64,000 bases of DNA from Fragilaria radians (lineage: Eukaryota > Bacillariophyta > Fragilariophyceae > Fragilariales > Fragilariaceae): the NCBI GenBank assembly GCA_900642245.1, contig CAAAJI010000027.1, positions 184,897 to 248,896 on the forward strand. The letters run 5' to 3'. Position numbers and translations under genes: made by a program. Shown in pieces: positions 45,990-58,405 of the stretch (the first letter of the stretch is position 1; each line of letters begins with the position of its first letter). The notes under the pieces are model-generated. The model ran no database searches, had not been told where the DNA came from, and saw only the letters and a program-made list of their open reading frames with translations.

Positions 45990-46930
45990 ATGTACTCAAG
46001 TGTTTGTGAAATTGTAAGGTGATTGAAGAATCGCGTGAACACATTGGTGGTGTTTCCAACCTACAATGATATCCATGTTGAGTCTGATACTACAAGCTTC
46101 AAATACTTGAGATAAAAACATCAGCATCGCTTTTTTCTGTGCTAACAGAGATAATCTTCTTAACACTCCATCCTCAAATGTAAAATGGTATATTGTATCC
46201 ATATGCCTAGCTTTCAGGTCAAGAGAAACTTTTCCTGCCATTATATTATAGCCTTGATTATCGCAGCTTTGAGATGCCAAGGCTCTCTTAGAAGCACCCG
46301 ATCTAGATTAATCTATTTTCTCTGGTTGCTTCAGTCATAGGAGCATACTTAACCTCTCTTGTGGATGAGGTAACATCTTTTGCCAATTATTTCTTCAGCA
46401 GATAATAACACCTAAAACCGTAGATTATGAAGCCAGTGATGCTGATTTGGTTCTCTCAACATCCCCTGCCAACCACTGGCACCCTAGGCAACAAATTTGC
46501 AATCTTTTTTAATTGTCTTTGGCTCAATTTGTGAACAGAACCACGCAGCATCAGTATAATTTTGTTGTCATGAATATTTCTTCCTATTGCTGCCGTAGTA
46601 ACGGTGTTGAAAGCCTCTGACATGTCTCTCACGATGTTTATATTATCTGGATGGGAGTGTTGGATCAAATAAAGCATCCTCTCCACACTATACCTGTACC
46701 TGGATAATGCAATATTGTCAATTCTGTCAATCCTGTCAGTTGCTCTCCCAATCTTGAATCTGGGAATTCCAGAAGTGGATTACGCTTGAAATTCTTGAAC
46801 TTTTCCAAAGCTCCTCATTACGTGGTGAAATCCTTTCGTGAAAACGTCCTGGACAATATTGCAGCTAAATAGTCGGTCAGCTCGTTTTCTACATTTTGAA
46901 CAAAACCGCAGCCTTTCAACGGCTAATGAC
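45990..46930 (-). pseudogene. Ty1/copia RT-RNase H fragment
   Basis: On the minus strand, at about 46,600-46,800: IPRFKIGRA-like, then SVERMLYLIQHSHPDNINIV, matching the end of copia reverse transcriptase before RNase H (MLLYL-KHSRPDIANAV in active copies). At about 46,150-46,280: DNQGYNIM then ARHMDTIYHF, the RNase H tail that in active copies reads DNQGAI...KHIDIRYHF. The frame is broken between them. No LTR was seen. Confidence 0.6.
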
Positions 46931-48005
46931 TTCATCATCCCATCTTAGTGACCTTATCTTGGTGTCTGTGGTATTTCCTCCTGACACTACTATTAGCCTA
47001 TTGTAATAGTACTATTGAGTTGTGTGTTGTAGGGTAAAAAGAATCCTTTTATAATCGCTTTTGATTAGTCTTAGGTCTTTAATACAAAATTTGAGATTTC
47101 TGATCGAGTCTTTTTCCTTGTAGTTCTCCGATTCAGCTCGTCCATCAAATAGGGAAATAAAAAGGCAGATTGCTCAAGAATAGTTGGATATAGAACCGAG
47201 CCAACGGCTCTTACTACATGAACTTAGGAATTGTTCAAAGTCATATATCCAGATACTCAACGTATGCATTGCTGTATCTTCAATTCTGATTTAGAAAGAG
47301 ACTAGATGAACTAGTTTATCCTTCTCAAGCGCAAGCTCAAGAAATAAAGTTTGTCCCTAGCGTGCACAATGTTTCAAAGATAACATGTCATAGAGGTAAA
47401 GTTGCTAAATATTCAACAGCACCTACACACACATTATCCACTAGACATCTCTCCCAATCCTTGTTACATTCATCCGGTACGTTAATATCTAAGGTCCATG
47501 CTGCAAGGCATCATGTGAAAACTCACTGCTTTCGTTCTTGATTTGATGCATTGATGGATACATTCTTGCCCAAGGAAGGAACGTTGGCATGTTCCTGTTC
47601 TTATCAATCGGTTCTTTTTGTACTAGTAGTTCCACATAGTGGCTCTCAAACGTATTCGCATAGATATTTTTGAATTCGATGATGATAATGTCAATGCAAC
47701 GTTGAAAAGAATAAAACCAGGCGCCAGAATTTAGTCTCGGCATAAAAGAATTGCAATAGAACTGGCAAATACCTTCCGTCGAACACACTAGGGTCAGAAT
47801 TTACCTACCGGTTTGAACTGAATCTTCCATGTTGACTGTAACGAGAGGACATTTAGTTGCTACGGATTTACTCGACACTATCATACGATTGTTTGTTCTA
47901 TGAGGATCAATTATCACTAGAGAGAATGCTAGACTATTTTGTTGTATCACATAGATCTAGATATAATTTGCAGTTCTTTACTCATGTATCTATCGTTATT
48001 GTTCC
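46931..48005. other. Intergenic, no gene recognised
   Basis: A 99-residue open frame at 47,489-47,788 (minus) has no recognisable features. The 3' end of the plastid-type gene follows at 48,006. Confidence 0.4.
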
Positions 48006-48752
48006 TTATAAGAACAAAGATGAGTCACTACCACCAACGTTGTTGTCTCCAAAGGAAGGGGAGGACCATGGCTGCGGTGGTGCTGTACCCACCGCAATAA
48101 GGACAGATACGATTGCCAAAATAACGATCCAAACTCGTCCATCCTTCCAAATAGTGGCTGTATTTATCTGGGGTAATTTCGATATTTGTGTTTCGACCGA
48201 ACGGGCACTACGATTTACTGTTTTCGTGAACCAAACTTCCGCGTCCGATTTGTAATAACCCTTAGCTGGTCGTGGTGGCAAATCGGCATTGGAAACGGAG
48301 GATGATTTGGAGGACTCAACAACCTTCTTCCACTCTGCATCCCAATCAATATTGCTAGTATTACCACTGGAGGATGATGTAAATATATCTTCCATATCAT
48401 TATCCCCAAATTCAGAATAGAAAATATCTTCCTCTCCAGAGGAAGACTTCTTTGGTGGTTGAGAAGAAAATAAGGATGTTACATATTCTGACCTTCGATG
48501 CTTCCTTTTCCAAGACGTGACGGATAATGATGATGATGATGACATCCATGACGACATGACAACTTGCTGATAACTATGACGATGAGAAAATCTAGAGGTC
48601 GACGAACGTAGCGACGATGGCAAAATCTGCCATGCCCAACAACATCCAACTAACGTTGTACCATTCAATACGTAAAATGTCCAACCAAGAAGAGACCAAA
48701 GGCTGAAGAATAATGATCTTGGAATAGAAGAAGAAGTATATGTTCTCATCAT
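48006..48752 (-). CDS. Putative plastid-targeted membrane protein, function unknown
   Basis: A single exon of 248 residues. The N-terminal hydrophobic segment (SLWSLLGWTFYVLNGTTLV) ends in GCCWAWQILPSSLRSS. A cut before the Trp would leave an aromatic residue at +1 of a Ser/Arg-rich transit peptide, the pattern of diatom bipartite plastid presequences. The middle is Ser-rich, followed by an ordered segment (DWDAEWKKVVES, then KGYYKSDAEVWFTKTVN). One membrane helix near residues 208-226 (VWIVILAIVSVLIAVG) precedes a Pro/Ser/Gly tail. I do not recognise the family. Inference: a single-pass thylakoid or envelope protein. A 14-G tract lies 224 bases upstream of its start codon. Confidence 0.7.
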   Translation of the reverse strand: MMRTYTSSSIPRSLFFSLWSLLGWTFYVLNGTTLVGCCWAWQILPSSLRSSTSRFSHRHSYQQVVMSSWMSSSSSLSVTSWKRKHRRSEYVTSLFSSQPPKKSSSGEEDIFYSEFGDNDMEDIFTSSSSGNTSNIDWDAEWKKVVESSKSSSVSNADLPPRPAKGYYKSDAEVWFTKTVNRSARSVETQISKLPQINTATIWKDGRVWIVILAIVSVLIAVGTAPPQPWSSPSFGDNNVGGSDSSLFL

Positions 48753-50354
48753 GTTGACTTTGATCTCCCTCTAAGGAGAATGAGGAGAAGTAGAGTAAAT
48801 CTAACGAGAGAACTTTGCTGTTGATGTAAGAGTCCCGTTCCTTCTGTAAGAAAGAAAGAAGGATGAATGTGTTCGTCATAGGGTCTACTTCCCTTTCTCT
48901 ACCGTAGAACAGTTCGTATTGGTGGTGGATTCTGATTGGTTCGTATCTTTTCCAGAAAAACAGCATTCGTGAAAAGGGGGGGGGGGGGGTAAAAATGTGA
49001 GGGCTGCTGACTCAGTGGTCACACTGTCTCGAGAGTAGTAACTGAACAACAATACTATGAAAAGTAATTGACTAATCTAAATATTTGGTAAGTCTTTAGC
49101 TTAGGATTGGCAAGCCTTGTGTAACATTTAATCCTGCATTTGAACTTTTTGAATTTGCATTCTACTTGCCTTGAATATTTGGAATACCTGTATTGTTGGC
49201 TTACTGCCACTTTGTATCATTAGGTTGATTAGTCAAAGGTGCATCATTCCTTGCTTTGCGAAGCCTTCTGAATCAGGTTTCAGTTTATACTCCTTCTTAC
49301 TACTGTCCATCATCTCAATCAGGATTGTGCCAAAGAAAGCCCAGCCCAGAGGGGCTTGCTATAGTTTCAGTGATAGACAAGCTGTTAACCTGGGATATTG
49401 TTTTCAAAAACATTTCTTCTCAAGCGTCTGGAGCTATTTTCCCATCTGATTCAATTCTTCAATAGAAATGGGGGTGAAATACAAAGTTTAGATTCCAATC
49501 ACTTCTTATTAAAATAAAAACGTAGATTGCTTTATGTAATGTTACTGCAGTGATGTACCGTCACCCGGAAAGAATAATTAGATAGGAAGTGCCTGGCTGA
49601 ATAATCTTGTTGTATAATTACCCAAGGTATATTCATCCCAAAGTTCTCTGTACAAGGCTGGTAACTGTCCAGGTGTTGAGTCCATGGATTTGAAGTTTAC
49701 TTTGATTTGATTTGTTTAACATTATCTAAATTTATTTTTTATTTCATTTCATTTCATTCCAATGAGTTTGATTTATTCACATAAACTTGTGTAAATAACG
49801 AAACAAGAAAAATAAAATCAATCATCATCATGAAAAGCTGCTTTCTTAGATGGAAAACAAATCAGTAATCCATTTTAATACTGCACTATTGTAGGGGTAA
49901 AGTATTATTCACATAATGTAAATAACGAAACAAGAAAAATAAAATCATCATCATCATGAAAAGCTGCTTTCTTAGATGGAAAACAAGTCAGTAATCCATT
50001 TTAATTTTGCAACTATTGTAGGGGTAAAGTATACATTCTAACTTTGAATATCATCAGTACTACCCAATAACTTTGTGTACAAAAATGACAATAAGTAGCG
50101 GCATCACATGTAAATCAGCCTCAAAATGTGATCAAGCCCTCTTCGAAGTATGTGTTTCTTAAATAAAGCGTCTTCTTGCCTAGAAACATTCCGTAACATT
50201 ATATTTGGATAGCGCTTTTTCAATCCAACATCTCGTATATCCATGTGCTTGGCATATTCTGTGCAACAGAGAGGTTCTAGTGAAAGGGTAATTGTCATTG
50301 TAATGACTTTGCATTGGAGAATATATATAACCAATCGTCAAACAACTTTTTAAT
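48753..50354. other. Intergenic with homopolymer and tandem duplication
   Basis: This contains the promoter of the plastid-type gene, a 14-G tract at 48976-48989 and a two-copy repeat at 49,774-50,031. A short open frame at 50,104-50,334 (minus) directly follows the WD40 stop codon; it has plausible protein composition (EYAKHMDIRDVGLKKRYPNI) but no family match or splice link that I can support. Confidence 0.4.
49774..50031. repeat. Two-copy tandem duplication of about 128 bp
   Basis: Copies at about 49,774-49,902 and 49,905-50,031 share long identical blocks, including AAATAACGAAACAAGAAAAA, CATGAAAAGCTGCTTTCTTA and TGTAGGGGTAAAGTAT. A few substitutions and small indels separate them, so the duplication is recent. 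Non-coding. Confidence 0.88.
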
Positions 50355-53286
50355 CTAGGGTGTTTTTACATCGTATAGATAAACTGGAACTCCAAGGAAG
50401 CCGGCATCACCTTGGCCTCCACCACCACATCCGATGGTTGCTATTCGCCTTCCCTGCGGCACTATCTCATTCTTGCTATTCATATCTTCCTTTCCCTCCT
50501 GATGGCTTTCAGCTAAATTTTCATTTTTTGCCTTGTCAACGATGGCTTCATATGCTACATCTACAGTATATAGAGAGTATTGTGGATCAGAAACAAGCGT
50601 AGAGAGCGGAGCAGTCACATTCCCTTCCGACTTGGAATCCCAAAGACAAAGGCGACCATCCACGCCCCAAGATAGAATCAAGTCTTCACTGTCGTCCTCA
50701 AGATCCTGTTCAGAATCTTTTTGGGCCAATGGAGAAGGTTGCGTAATGATTTCCTTGTTGTTACTACAATACTTGGCACCGTATAGTGGACGACTCGGTA
50801 TGTGACCACCCTCCAAAATAGCGCGACAAGCTGGCCTCACGGATGTTTGACCCTGGGATATGAGAATGTCCCACAGAATCAAATGTCCTGTGGCAACACA
50901 AGTTGCCATTCGCTGACCTTTGGCATCCCAACAAAATGACGTCAAATGGGACTGCTTGCCTGGGAGTGTGACAGGAGTCACGCAGACACCACGACCATTC
51001 ATGATGCGAAGGGATCCATCGGATAGTGCCACACCTAATAGGCCATTGGCTGGACAATATTGAGCATCAAAGACGTAAATAATATGTTGAGGATTACGAG
51101 CGCCACCAAAGGAATTTGTATGATTCGGAATCTGCCCTGGAGTAAGTTTGCGCTTTTTCCCTCCCAACGTTTCTGAATTTGTCAATTGCAAGCCTGTGTT
51201 GGTTACATTGGTTACTGCTACACCAAATCCAAAGTCTTCTAAACACGTGAAGTGAATACTCATGACTTCCAGCAGTTTACACCTTCCCATTACTGGAAGT
51301 TCTCCCTCCTTGACTTCCTCTGCAACTTCCCACAAGTGAACAAAGTCATCGGAGCTTGTTAGTAAAAAGGCATTGTTCTGATAAGTTCCATCAGCAATGC
51401 CTTTCCAATGATTGATGAATTGAAGAGAATATATTTGTGGTGGATCGGCCTTTTTCTCTGTAATAGGTGGTGATTTGTTCTCAAAGGATGAATGATCTAA
51501 TGTGTCATGACAAGTCCAATGTCCCTCCGGACGTTCTGCCGACCATAGCTTGACAACTCCGTCAGCACCTCCAGTCGCAAGAATATATTTGTGTTTTCCT
51601 TGACGATCCAGAATTTCATCGCCCCAAGTTTTGGATGCCCTAATTCGAATGTAGTAACCATGTTAAGTAAGAAACGAAAAGTGTGAGATGCGAGCGAGAA
51701 TATACCGCACAATATCTGGTCAAAACTTTCAAGTGGGTGGAAATTTTGAAACGACAAGCAACGCATCCATTCATCAAAGAGAAGAATATGCATGACAAAC
51801 GTTTTCCTAAGTGAACGTACCAAGCTACACGCAAACATTCATATGCTGCATCATGCGCTGTCAACGTTTGTAACAATCGATGCTGATGTACATCCCATAT
51901 TCGGATAGTGGAATCTTGACTTGCCGTAGCCATATAATTCCCACAAGGAGAAAATTCCAAGCCAAATATGACTTCTTTATGGCCAAGACATACCCGCTCG
52001 TTCGGTCGTTGTTGCTTCCCTTCGGATATCGGCTGATGAATACCGGAAGCAAAGGAAACCGTATATGGAAGTGCAGATTGGATAGCCCGCCGACGACCCG
52101 CAACAGAATTAGATTGTGGCCTTGGTCGCGATGGTAATGACAAGTCGTCTTCATCATCTTTGTTGTTGGTATTCATATCAGGAAATGATGGATGATAGAA
52201 AAGTGCAGTGTCTGAAGAATGACTGGAGGGAGAAAGGAATGGATTCCAGTTTTCATCTGGATTACCTCTATTTACAATCTCTTCCTGTCCCGGTTGACAT
52301 GGTTGGCAGTACATGAAAGCGGGAAGGCCACTAGCCAATTCTTTTGCGGTGTCATAATCATAGTCTGTCCCGTAAAATTCATTCATCAAGTGTTCGTCCG
52401 GAAGTTCCTGGTCGGCTTGATAAAGTTGATTTGATTGCGCAGATGGAGAATCTTGTTGGTCGAGGGAGTTTTTATCATATTCTGTCCCAGTAAAAAAATT
52501 GGCCAAATCTTCCGAAGGAAATGCATTGTATTGATTATAGTCTTCTGGCCAAGGCAAAAGTAAATCTGAATCCGGAACCAAGACTTTGGGAGATGATTGC
52601 TCCTCCTCCTTTTCTTCAAAGTCTTTATTATCCTGTGGATATTGACTGATGTGTGCCTCCATGGAATTGGAAGATTCGACCATGGTCAAACGTGATAGAC
52701 TGTATTCCAAGGTATCCAGTATATTGTTGTTGTTATAGATGTTTTCTTGTGGATAATCCGTGTCAATTTCTGCCGTGTCAAAAATATTTTCGTAGTCGTG
52801 GATATCCAAAAAAACGTCGTATGGATCGTCGTTTTCGATACTATGATTTGCCTCCCAAGATGACGTATCCCAAGTGTCGGATCCTATGGTTGGCAAGGAC
52901 ACAACAGGCAGAAGTGAATACGTCAAGGGAGATTCGTCAATGCTAATGTCGTGAGATGATAAAAAATCTTGTTCCGATTCGTCAACAGCAAGTATAGAAA
53001 GTATCCAATCGTCTTCGGTTGGATCCCAATCGGGTAGGATGAAATCGTTTCGATCGATAGAATGATGAGTAGTCTCGTCCTCGTTTTCTGGGACAGTGAT
53101 ACAAACGGTAGATTCGGGAAGGAGAGATTCTTGCCACGAGGATGATGATTGTTTTTGGATATCTTGGTCGTCGTTGTCGTTATCGTTGCTGTCGTCGTCG
53201 ACTTTGTTTCTTTCTTCCACAGTCGTGGAACGAGGAAAGTCCGTGATTTGAAGAATATCGTTCAATTCCGCTGTCAATTCTTCCAT
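50355..53286 (-). CDS. WD40 repeat protein with long acidic N-terminus, two exons
   Basis: Exons in transcript order are 53286-51821 and 51639-50355 (182-base intron), joining in frame to 916 residues. The first 430 residues are acidic and low complexity (Asp/Ser/Asn/Gln-rich), probably disordered. About seven WD repeats follow: GHKEVIFGLEFSPCGNYMA with IRIWDV, YILATGGADGVVKLWSA (restored by the splice), FLLTSSDDFVHLWEV, LLGVALSDGSLRIMN, SFCWDAKGQRMA with LILWDI, DLILSWGVDGRLCLWDS, and RIATIGCGGGG with VYLYDV. This gives one beta-propeller. WD proteins are scaffolds; the partner is unknown. A DCAF-type or nuclear scaffold role is possible but unsupported. The frame stays open across exon 2, which I translated from the acceptor. 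Confidence 0.88.
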
Positions 53287-53879
53287 ACAAGACGAATGTG
53301 TAACTATATATGTTTTTTTTTCTTGTTATGGATGGATGTTTTATTTACTGCTTTGGATGGTAATGGTATTCAACGAAACACGATGAGAATCAATCAATCA
53401 ATCAAGCAATCAATCAGCCTTGGGAATGGATAAAGAAATTTTTATTCGGATTGTCTGTGAAATTCATTCTTCTATATTGCCATTCTTTTAGATTTTTTTG
53501 TATACACACATTTTGAATAACGGAAATGTCATTTTTTGTCGGTTTCCACGAATTTGTTTTGCCCCTCTTTTTTGTTTTTCCTTCCTACACCGTATCCCTT
53601 GTAACATCATTCCATTCCAAATGTCTATTTTGGATGCTAATTTATGAAAATGGCAAACATATCTCCAATATTCAATGGTTTTTGATTCATCCTTTCCTAA
53701 GAACCTTTTCCTATGCCCTTTCATTTTACAAATGGGATCCTGATAAACTCATCAGCCACATGCTCACGCACAAAAGGATATTTTTTGTGTCCATATGCCT
53801 AGTACGCACGCCTGAATTTTCAACCATAAAAATTATGCCCATATTATTGCATCTCACCACGATTGGAAGTTTCATTGGA
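53287..53879. other. Upstream region of the WD40 gene
   Basis: This holds a short CAAT(C)-type simple repeat at 53,390-53,418 (ATCAATCAATCAATCAAGC). The promoter of the WD40 gene should be here. The right end grades into the copia element. Confidence 0.4.
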
Positions 53880-56800
53880 ACGCCAGATAATAGATGAATC
53901 TAATTTCTTTCACAGATATGGCAACATATTCTGCTTCACTACTGGATAATGTCAAACACCTTTTTGCCTTTTTGACACCTCCAACAAATAGGCGCACCAA
54001 GCAAGTAAATGATAAACTGATACAAGAATCAGGATTGCCTGCCTAATCACTATCACTACATGACATTATATCCCATTCTTCATTTTCTAACTCATGGGCC
54101 AACTTCAAGCAGTATTCTTCTTTTGTATCAAGAACAAAAGTTGTTAACTCATAACATTTCCTTATATGCAGCTAAAGTTGCCCCATCCATGCACTTATAA
54201 AGGTCACGTACAACATTTGCAATATCTGGTCTTGAATATATTTGATGAGGTAGAGAAGCATTCCCACCCCAGAACGGTATCTTGATTGCTTATCTATTTC
54301 AATGCTTTCAACTACGCCATTTGATTTGACAACTTCAAACCTGAGTGTCCCAGGAGTAGCATAATTGCTTTGAGTGTTAACTTCTTCTCCAAACTTATCT
54401 TCCAATCCTTTCCATAAATGAGGTTGCATGACCAATACTTCCGCATTCTCTCGGTTCATCATCACAATGCAGCTCAAATAGTCAGTCAAGAACTCTTCAA
54501 CCTTTAGACCAAAACCATAGCCTTTTCAGTCCCTTGATTACCTTCTCAATGTCTTCATCACACCCAATCACCATGCAATCATCCACATATATTCCAACCC
54601 AAAACTATTCCATGTTTCTTAAAATTTGTGCATTAGCATGGATCAACAGAGCTTTCTTTAAAGCCACATTCCTTTAACGCCAAACCTAGTTTTCTTATTG
54701 AACTTCCGAGCACTTGGAACAAGCCCGAAAATTGTTTTCTTCAAAGAAAGGTACTTTATATGTTTATCACCTTCTAATCCATCAGGCAAATGCATGTAGA
54801 TCTTCTCTTTGAGCTCACCATGCAGGAAAGCCATTTCAATGTCAACAACTTTCCCTCTTTAAATTCCCAACCAACATGATCATTCACAAAATTCGGAGAG
54901 TTACATCATTCATAACTGGCGCAAAACTTTCAATTCCAGGGACTTGGCTATACCCACAAGCAACGAGTCGAGCCCGAAATATTCCATTCCGTTGAATTTT
55001 GAATATCCATTTATTTTTCACACATACACAATCTCTGATTTCTCAATTTTCTTTCAGACACCTTTACCCTCCATTTCCCTGAATAGCCTCCCTCCATTTT
55101 GCTCTTTCCTCAAGATTTGGATTCTTATACGCATCATCACACGAATCAGGCTCTTTCGGTTTTCCTGTCACATTCAAAGCAAGATTGGCTCTATCAAGGA
55201 TAAACTCCCTTCCTGGTTGACTATTCTCCACAAATCTCTCTGGATCAGGGGTAAACCAGCTCTTAAACTTGGATGCTTCCCTCTTTGCTTTGTCCCACTT
55301 CTACTTATCAGCTCCATCAACTTCATGATGTACTTTGGTATCCTTCTACATTTCTTCTTCATCATCGGAATCATCAACTTTGTCGATCTTTACTCCATTT
55401 TGTGTTTTAGTCCAAGTTCCAATGATTTTCCAAGTCAAATCACATCTCTTGCTTTGATGGTTTGCTCAGTATTTGGGTTCTGATGCATGGTCAACACCAA
55501 ATCCGACAAACATACACGTTGTCCCTTTGTCTGTCAATTTTGATTGGATCTTGCCTTTTATTGTGATGACACACATCTCTCCAAATTTTCTGAGTTTCAC
55601 TTATTAGGTTCCTTTTTGCTTTCTGTATCAGCAATTTAATTCTTATAATATGTAGCAGTAGAGGCACATTCAGCCCATAGTCCTTCACGAAAATTCCCAT
55701 CTACTCTAGCATCACTAAACATTGCTCTGAGTCTTCCGTGCAAGGTCTGAAACTTTCGTTCCACTTTACCATTTCTTTGCGGAGTTCGAGGTCCACTAAA
55801 TTCAAATTTGATGCATAATTTTTCATGCTTGCATGCTTCTCCAACGCATAATTTTCACCGGCATCATCCAATCTTAAAATTCTGACAGAAATATTATTGT
55901 TCAATTCTTGAATCAAACGAATAACATGACTTGATAGTTCATCCTTTCTTTTAAAAAATCTCCAGCAATATCCGGAGAAATCACCTACAATAAGAGCCCA
56001 ACATGTTGCTCCTCCAAAGCTCTTGCCTTTAATGGAGCTAATGCTAACATAAGAACGCTCACCTGGGGTGTTACTACCTCCCTTCCAATCCTTATTCACA
56101 TTTTTCTGTCTTGCCTTACCAATTGCGCAAGGTTCACAAACTTCAAACTTTCCAGTGTCTTTATATCCTAAGGCCTTTCCAGATAATCTAGCACTGGCTT
56201 CACTACAATGTCCAAGGTAAAACTCTCACCCTTTTCCAATCTCATAGTTGAAGCTCCAATATTGTTCAAGATTGGGGTTAATTTGATACCAGGTATGCAT
56301 CCATCCTTTGTTTTGATCAAGGTGTCAAATTTAGGATCACATCATTCTTTGTTAGCTTGATGATTTTGTCAAAGTTACCAATCTTGGAACCTCCTTTCAA
56401 TGCGTTGCACATGCTAAACAAATATTAATCCATAGTTCAGGAATATACTTTACTCCTTCAAGTACAATAGGCACCTTGTCATCATTATCCTGCTCGAAAT
56501 AGCATTGTAATTTTCCAACCTTTTCTGCAATGATTGCATCATCATTCCCCACTATTGTCTCCTCCGAAATTATCTTGTAGTCAAATAAACAGGTATCATC
56601 ATTGCAGTAGTGACTCACGCGCCACTATTGCCGATCCAAATCTCCTTGTCAAGATTTTTAGGATTTTCAATCAAAGTGAAAGCCACATCCCTCATTGTGG
56701 TTGCAGCACCATTTCTCAATCCCGAAAAATTATGTTCACCTTGAGTCTGATTTTTCTTCATTAATTTAACGCAATTAGCTTTTACGTGTCCAGTTCTTTA

Positions 56801-57608
56801 ATATAGATGTTAATAACTTAAGTTTTCATCTCCTCAAATTGCCTTGACTTGCACTGACTAGCTTTGTGTCCTAGCTTTCCTCAATTGCGACATTTCTCTT
56901 TGAATTGCCCTATAAACAAAGCCTGTTTGTCAATAGAACCTTTCGAATTTGCGGAATCCGTTTTAGGTGTCATCCTTTCAAATCTCAGAGTCAGCTCTTC
57001 CTTTAATTCTTCATATATTCATCTAAAGGGTTGTTTACATCAAATATGCGTTTTTCCAAAAGAAGCATCTGCAACTCGTATTTTTCAATCAAACTGTTTA
57101 AGATTTGAATCATGAACTGCTAATCAGTCATGCTTGATCCCATCGATTCTAACTTGATACGGAGATCTTCCAAATTTGTAATCCAAACGTCTGGATCTTC
57201 ATACTTACTCAACTTGCTTTATCTAAGTATGCTTTCTGTTTTAACCAACAACGGTGCAGAGATTGGATCATAATTATTTTTCAACATTTTCCATGCCAAT
57301 GCAGCATTAACATCTTCATACTACTTGGTATTGTAACCCTTGACACTCTCAAAGGCCATCTTTCCAGCACTACTGCAAAACATCTCATTCAAATCAATTA
57401 TTACCATCATACTCTTTCCTTCCTCTGTTCCTTCATCCAGAGGGTCTTGGGTCCTTGGAATCTCCATTCTACCCAACAAAACGTCTTTTTTACCTGATCG
57501 CTTGGCCTTGGCTTGGAACTTCTCACTCCAAGTGGGCCAGTTTTCTTTCTTGCCTTTCTTCCCAGAGAAGTTCAACACATGAATCATACTTAAATCTGTA
57601 ATCTTCAA
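53880..57608 (-). pseudogene. Ty1/copia retrotransposon, nearly complete pol but broken
   Basis: The minus strand reads in Ty1/copia order. Gag starts at 57,608 (MKITDLSMIHVLNFSGKKGK). A CCHC-like knuckle (EKCRN, stop, GKLGHKASQC) is at about 56,850-56,900, with a TGA at 56,881-56,883 in place of its second Cys. A protease/pre-integrase region follows near 56,400-56,620. Integrase follows (CEPCAIGKARQKN, then WALIVGDFSGY, LRLDDAGENY) at about 55,700-56,160. RT follows (WIFKIQRNGIFRARLVACGY near 54,960-55,020, then VDIEMAFLHGELKEKIYM and IYVDDCMVIG near 54,565-54,600). RNase H (VTLSSSEAEYVA-like) is near 53,900-54,060. Frameshifts and stops are spread through it. LTRs could not be identified by eye. 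An antisense open frame at 54,944-55,483 is a shadow. Confidence 0.88.
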
Positions 57609-57959
57609 GACGTAACTAAACCAAGCTTAAATGAAAAGCATTTAACTTAACAAAAGTGACAATAAGTACAAAAGAAGAGGACTCCTAATGTATACCTTAC
57701 GTTTAAACGTGTTAGAGAACCTCGTCAACACTACTTTGTAATCACTAAAATATCGTTAAAACTATCGCCAAATTTGAATTCTTTCTTCCATGTATTGCTA
57801 AATTAATCGCTAAACCAACTGTGGATATAACTCTATGCCAGACTAAGTGAATATTCGTGATGTAACCCAATACATTCTTATAATGATGTGCGCTGTGCCA
57901 CCGATTAGGCCTGTAGAACGTATCCTAATGTGCTATCGGTGATAGAAGTGAAATTCAAT
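57609..57959. other. 5' flank of the copia element
   Basis: No coding frame is seen. It may contain the 5' LTR or leader of the minus-strand copia element, but no paired repeat was found by reading. Confidence 0.3.
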
Positions 57960-58405
57960 TAATTATAATAATGTTTAGCTTTAGAAATTCAATCCCTCCA
58001 AGGATAGAAGGACTCAGCAACACTTAAGACAAGATTCTGAGTAATTCGTAAATCTTCTAAACAATTAATCCAAACCTTCGGATCTCCATTCTTGCCTAGC
58101 CTCCTTTCGTCTTCATCAAGCCATTTTTTTCACGTCATGGCCCATCATTGCTGGAATTTGTCGAAATTGTTGAGGGCCCCTTGAAGAATTACAGTCTTAA
58201 CAATATCATCAAAGGTGCTGAAGAATGCAAACACTTCTTCAACTTCCGTAGAGTTCAATTTTCGGTATTCATGCGTAATTTTTTGATAATTCAAATCACT
58301 GGGATCCAGTGGAATGTGAATGGAGATGTATTGATCTTTTCGGCATGCTTGATCAGAGTCTTCCTTCTTTGGAAAGATGGAAAATTGGTAGCTAGCAGAA
58401 CTCAT
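57960..58405 (-). pseudogene. Gag-like fragment of a different (possibly Ty3-type) retroelement
   Basis: The minus-strand frame 58,405-58,145 (HIPLDPSDLNYQKITHEYRK, EVFAFFSTFDDIVKTV) continues after stops with KKWLDEDERRLGKNGDPKVW. The pattern of a PEDP/DPSD start, a polar strand, then a helical gag core is like the gag of gypsy-type elements in diatoms. Stops at about 58,130-58,145 break it. Confidence 0.45.

Noticed and set aside
53390..53418. ATCAATCAATCAATCAAGC repeats considered as regulatory sites
   Set aside because: A simple microsatellite without other support.
54944..55483. 179-residue plus-strand open frame
   Set aside because: It is antisense to the integrase-RT linker and RT start of the minus-strand copia element, which reads as clear protein.
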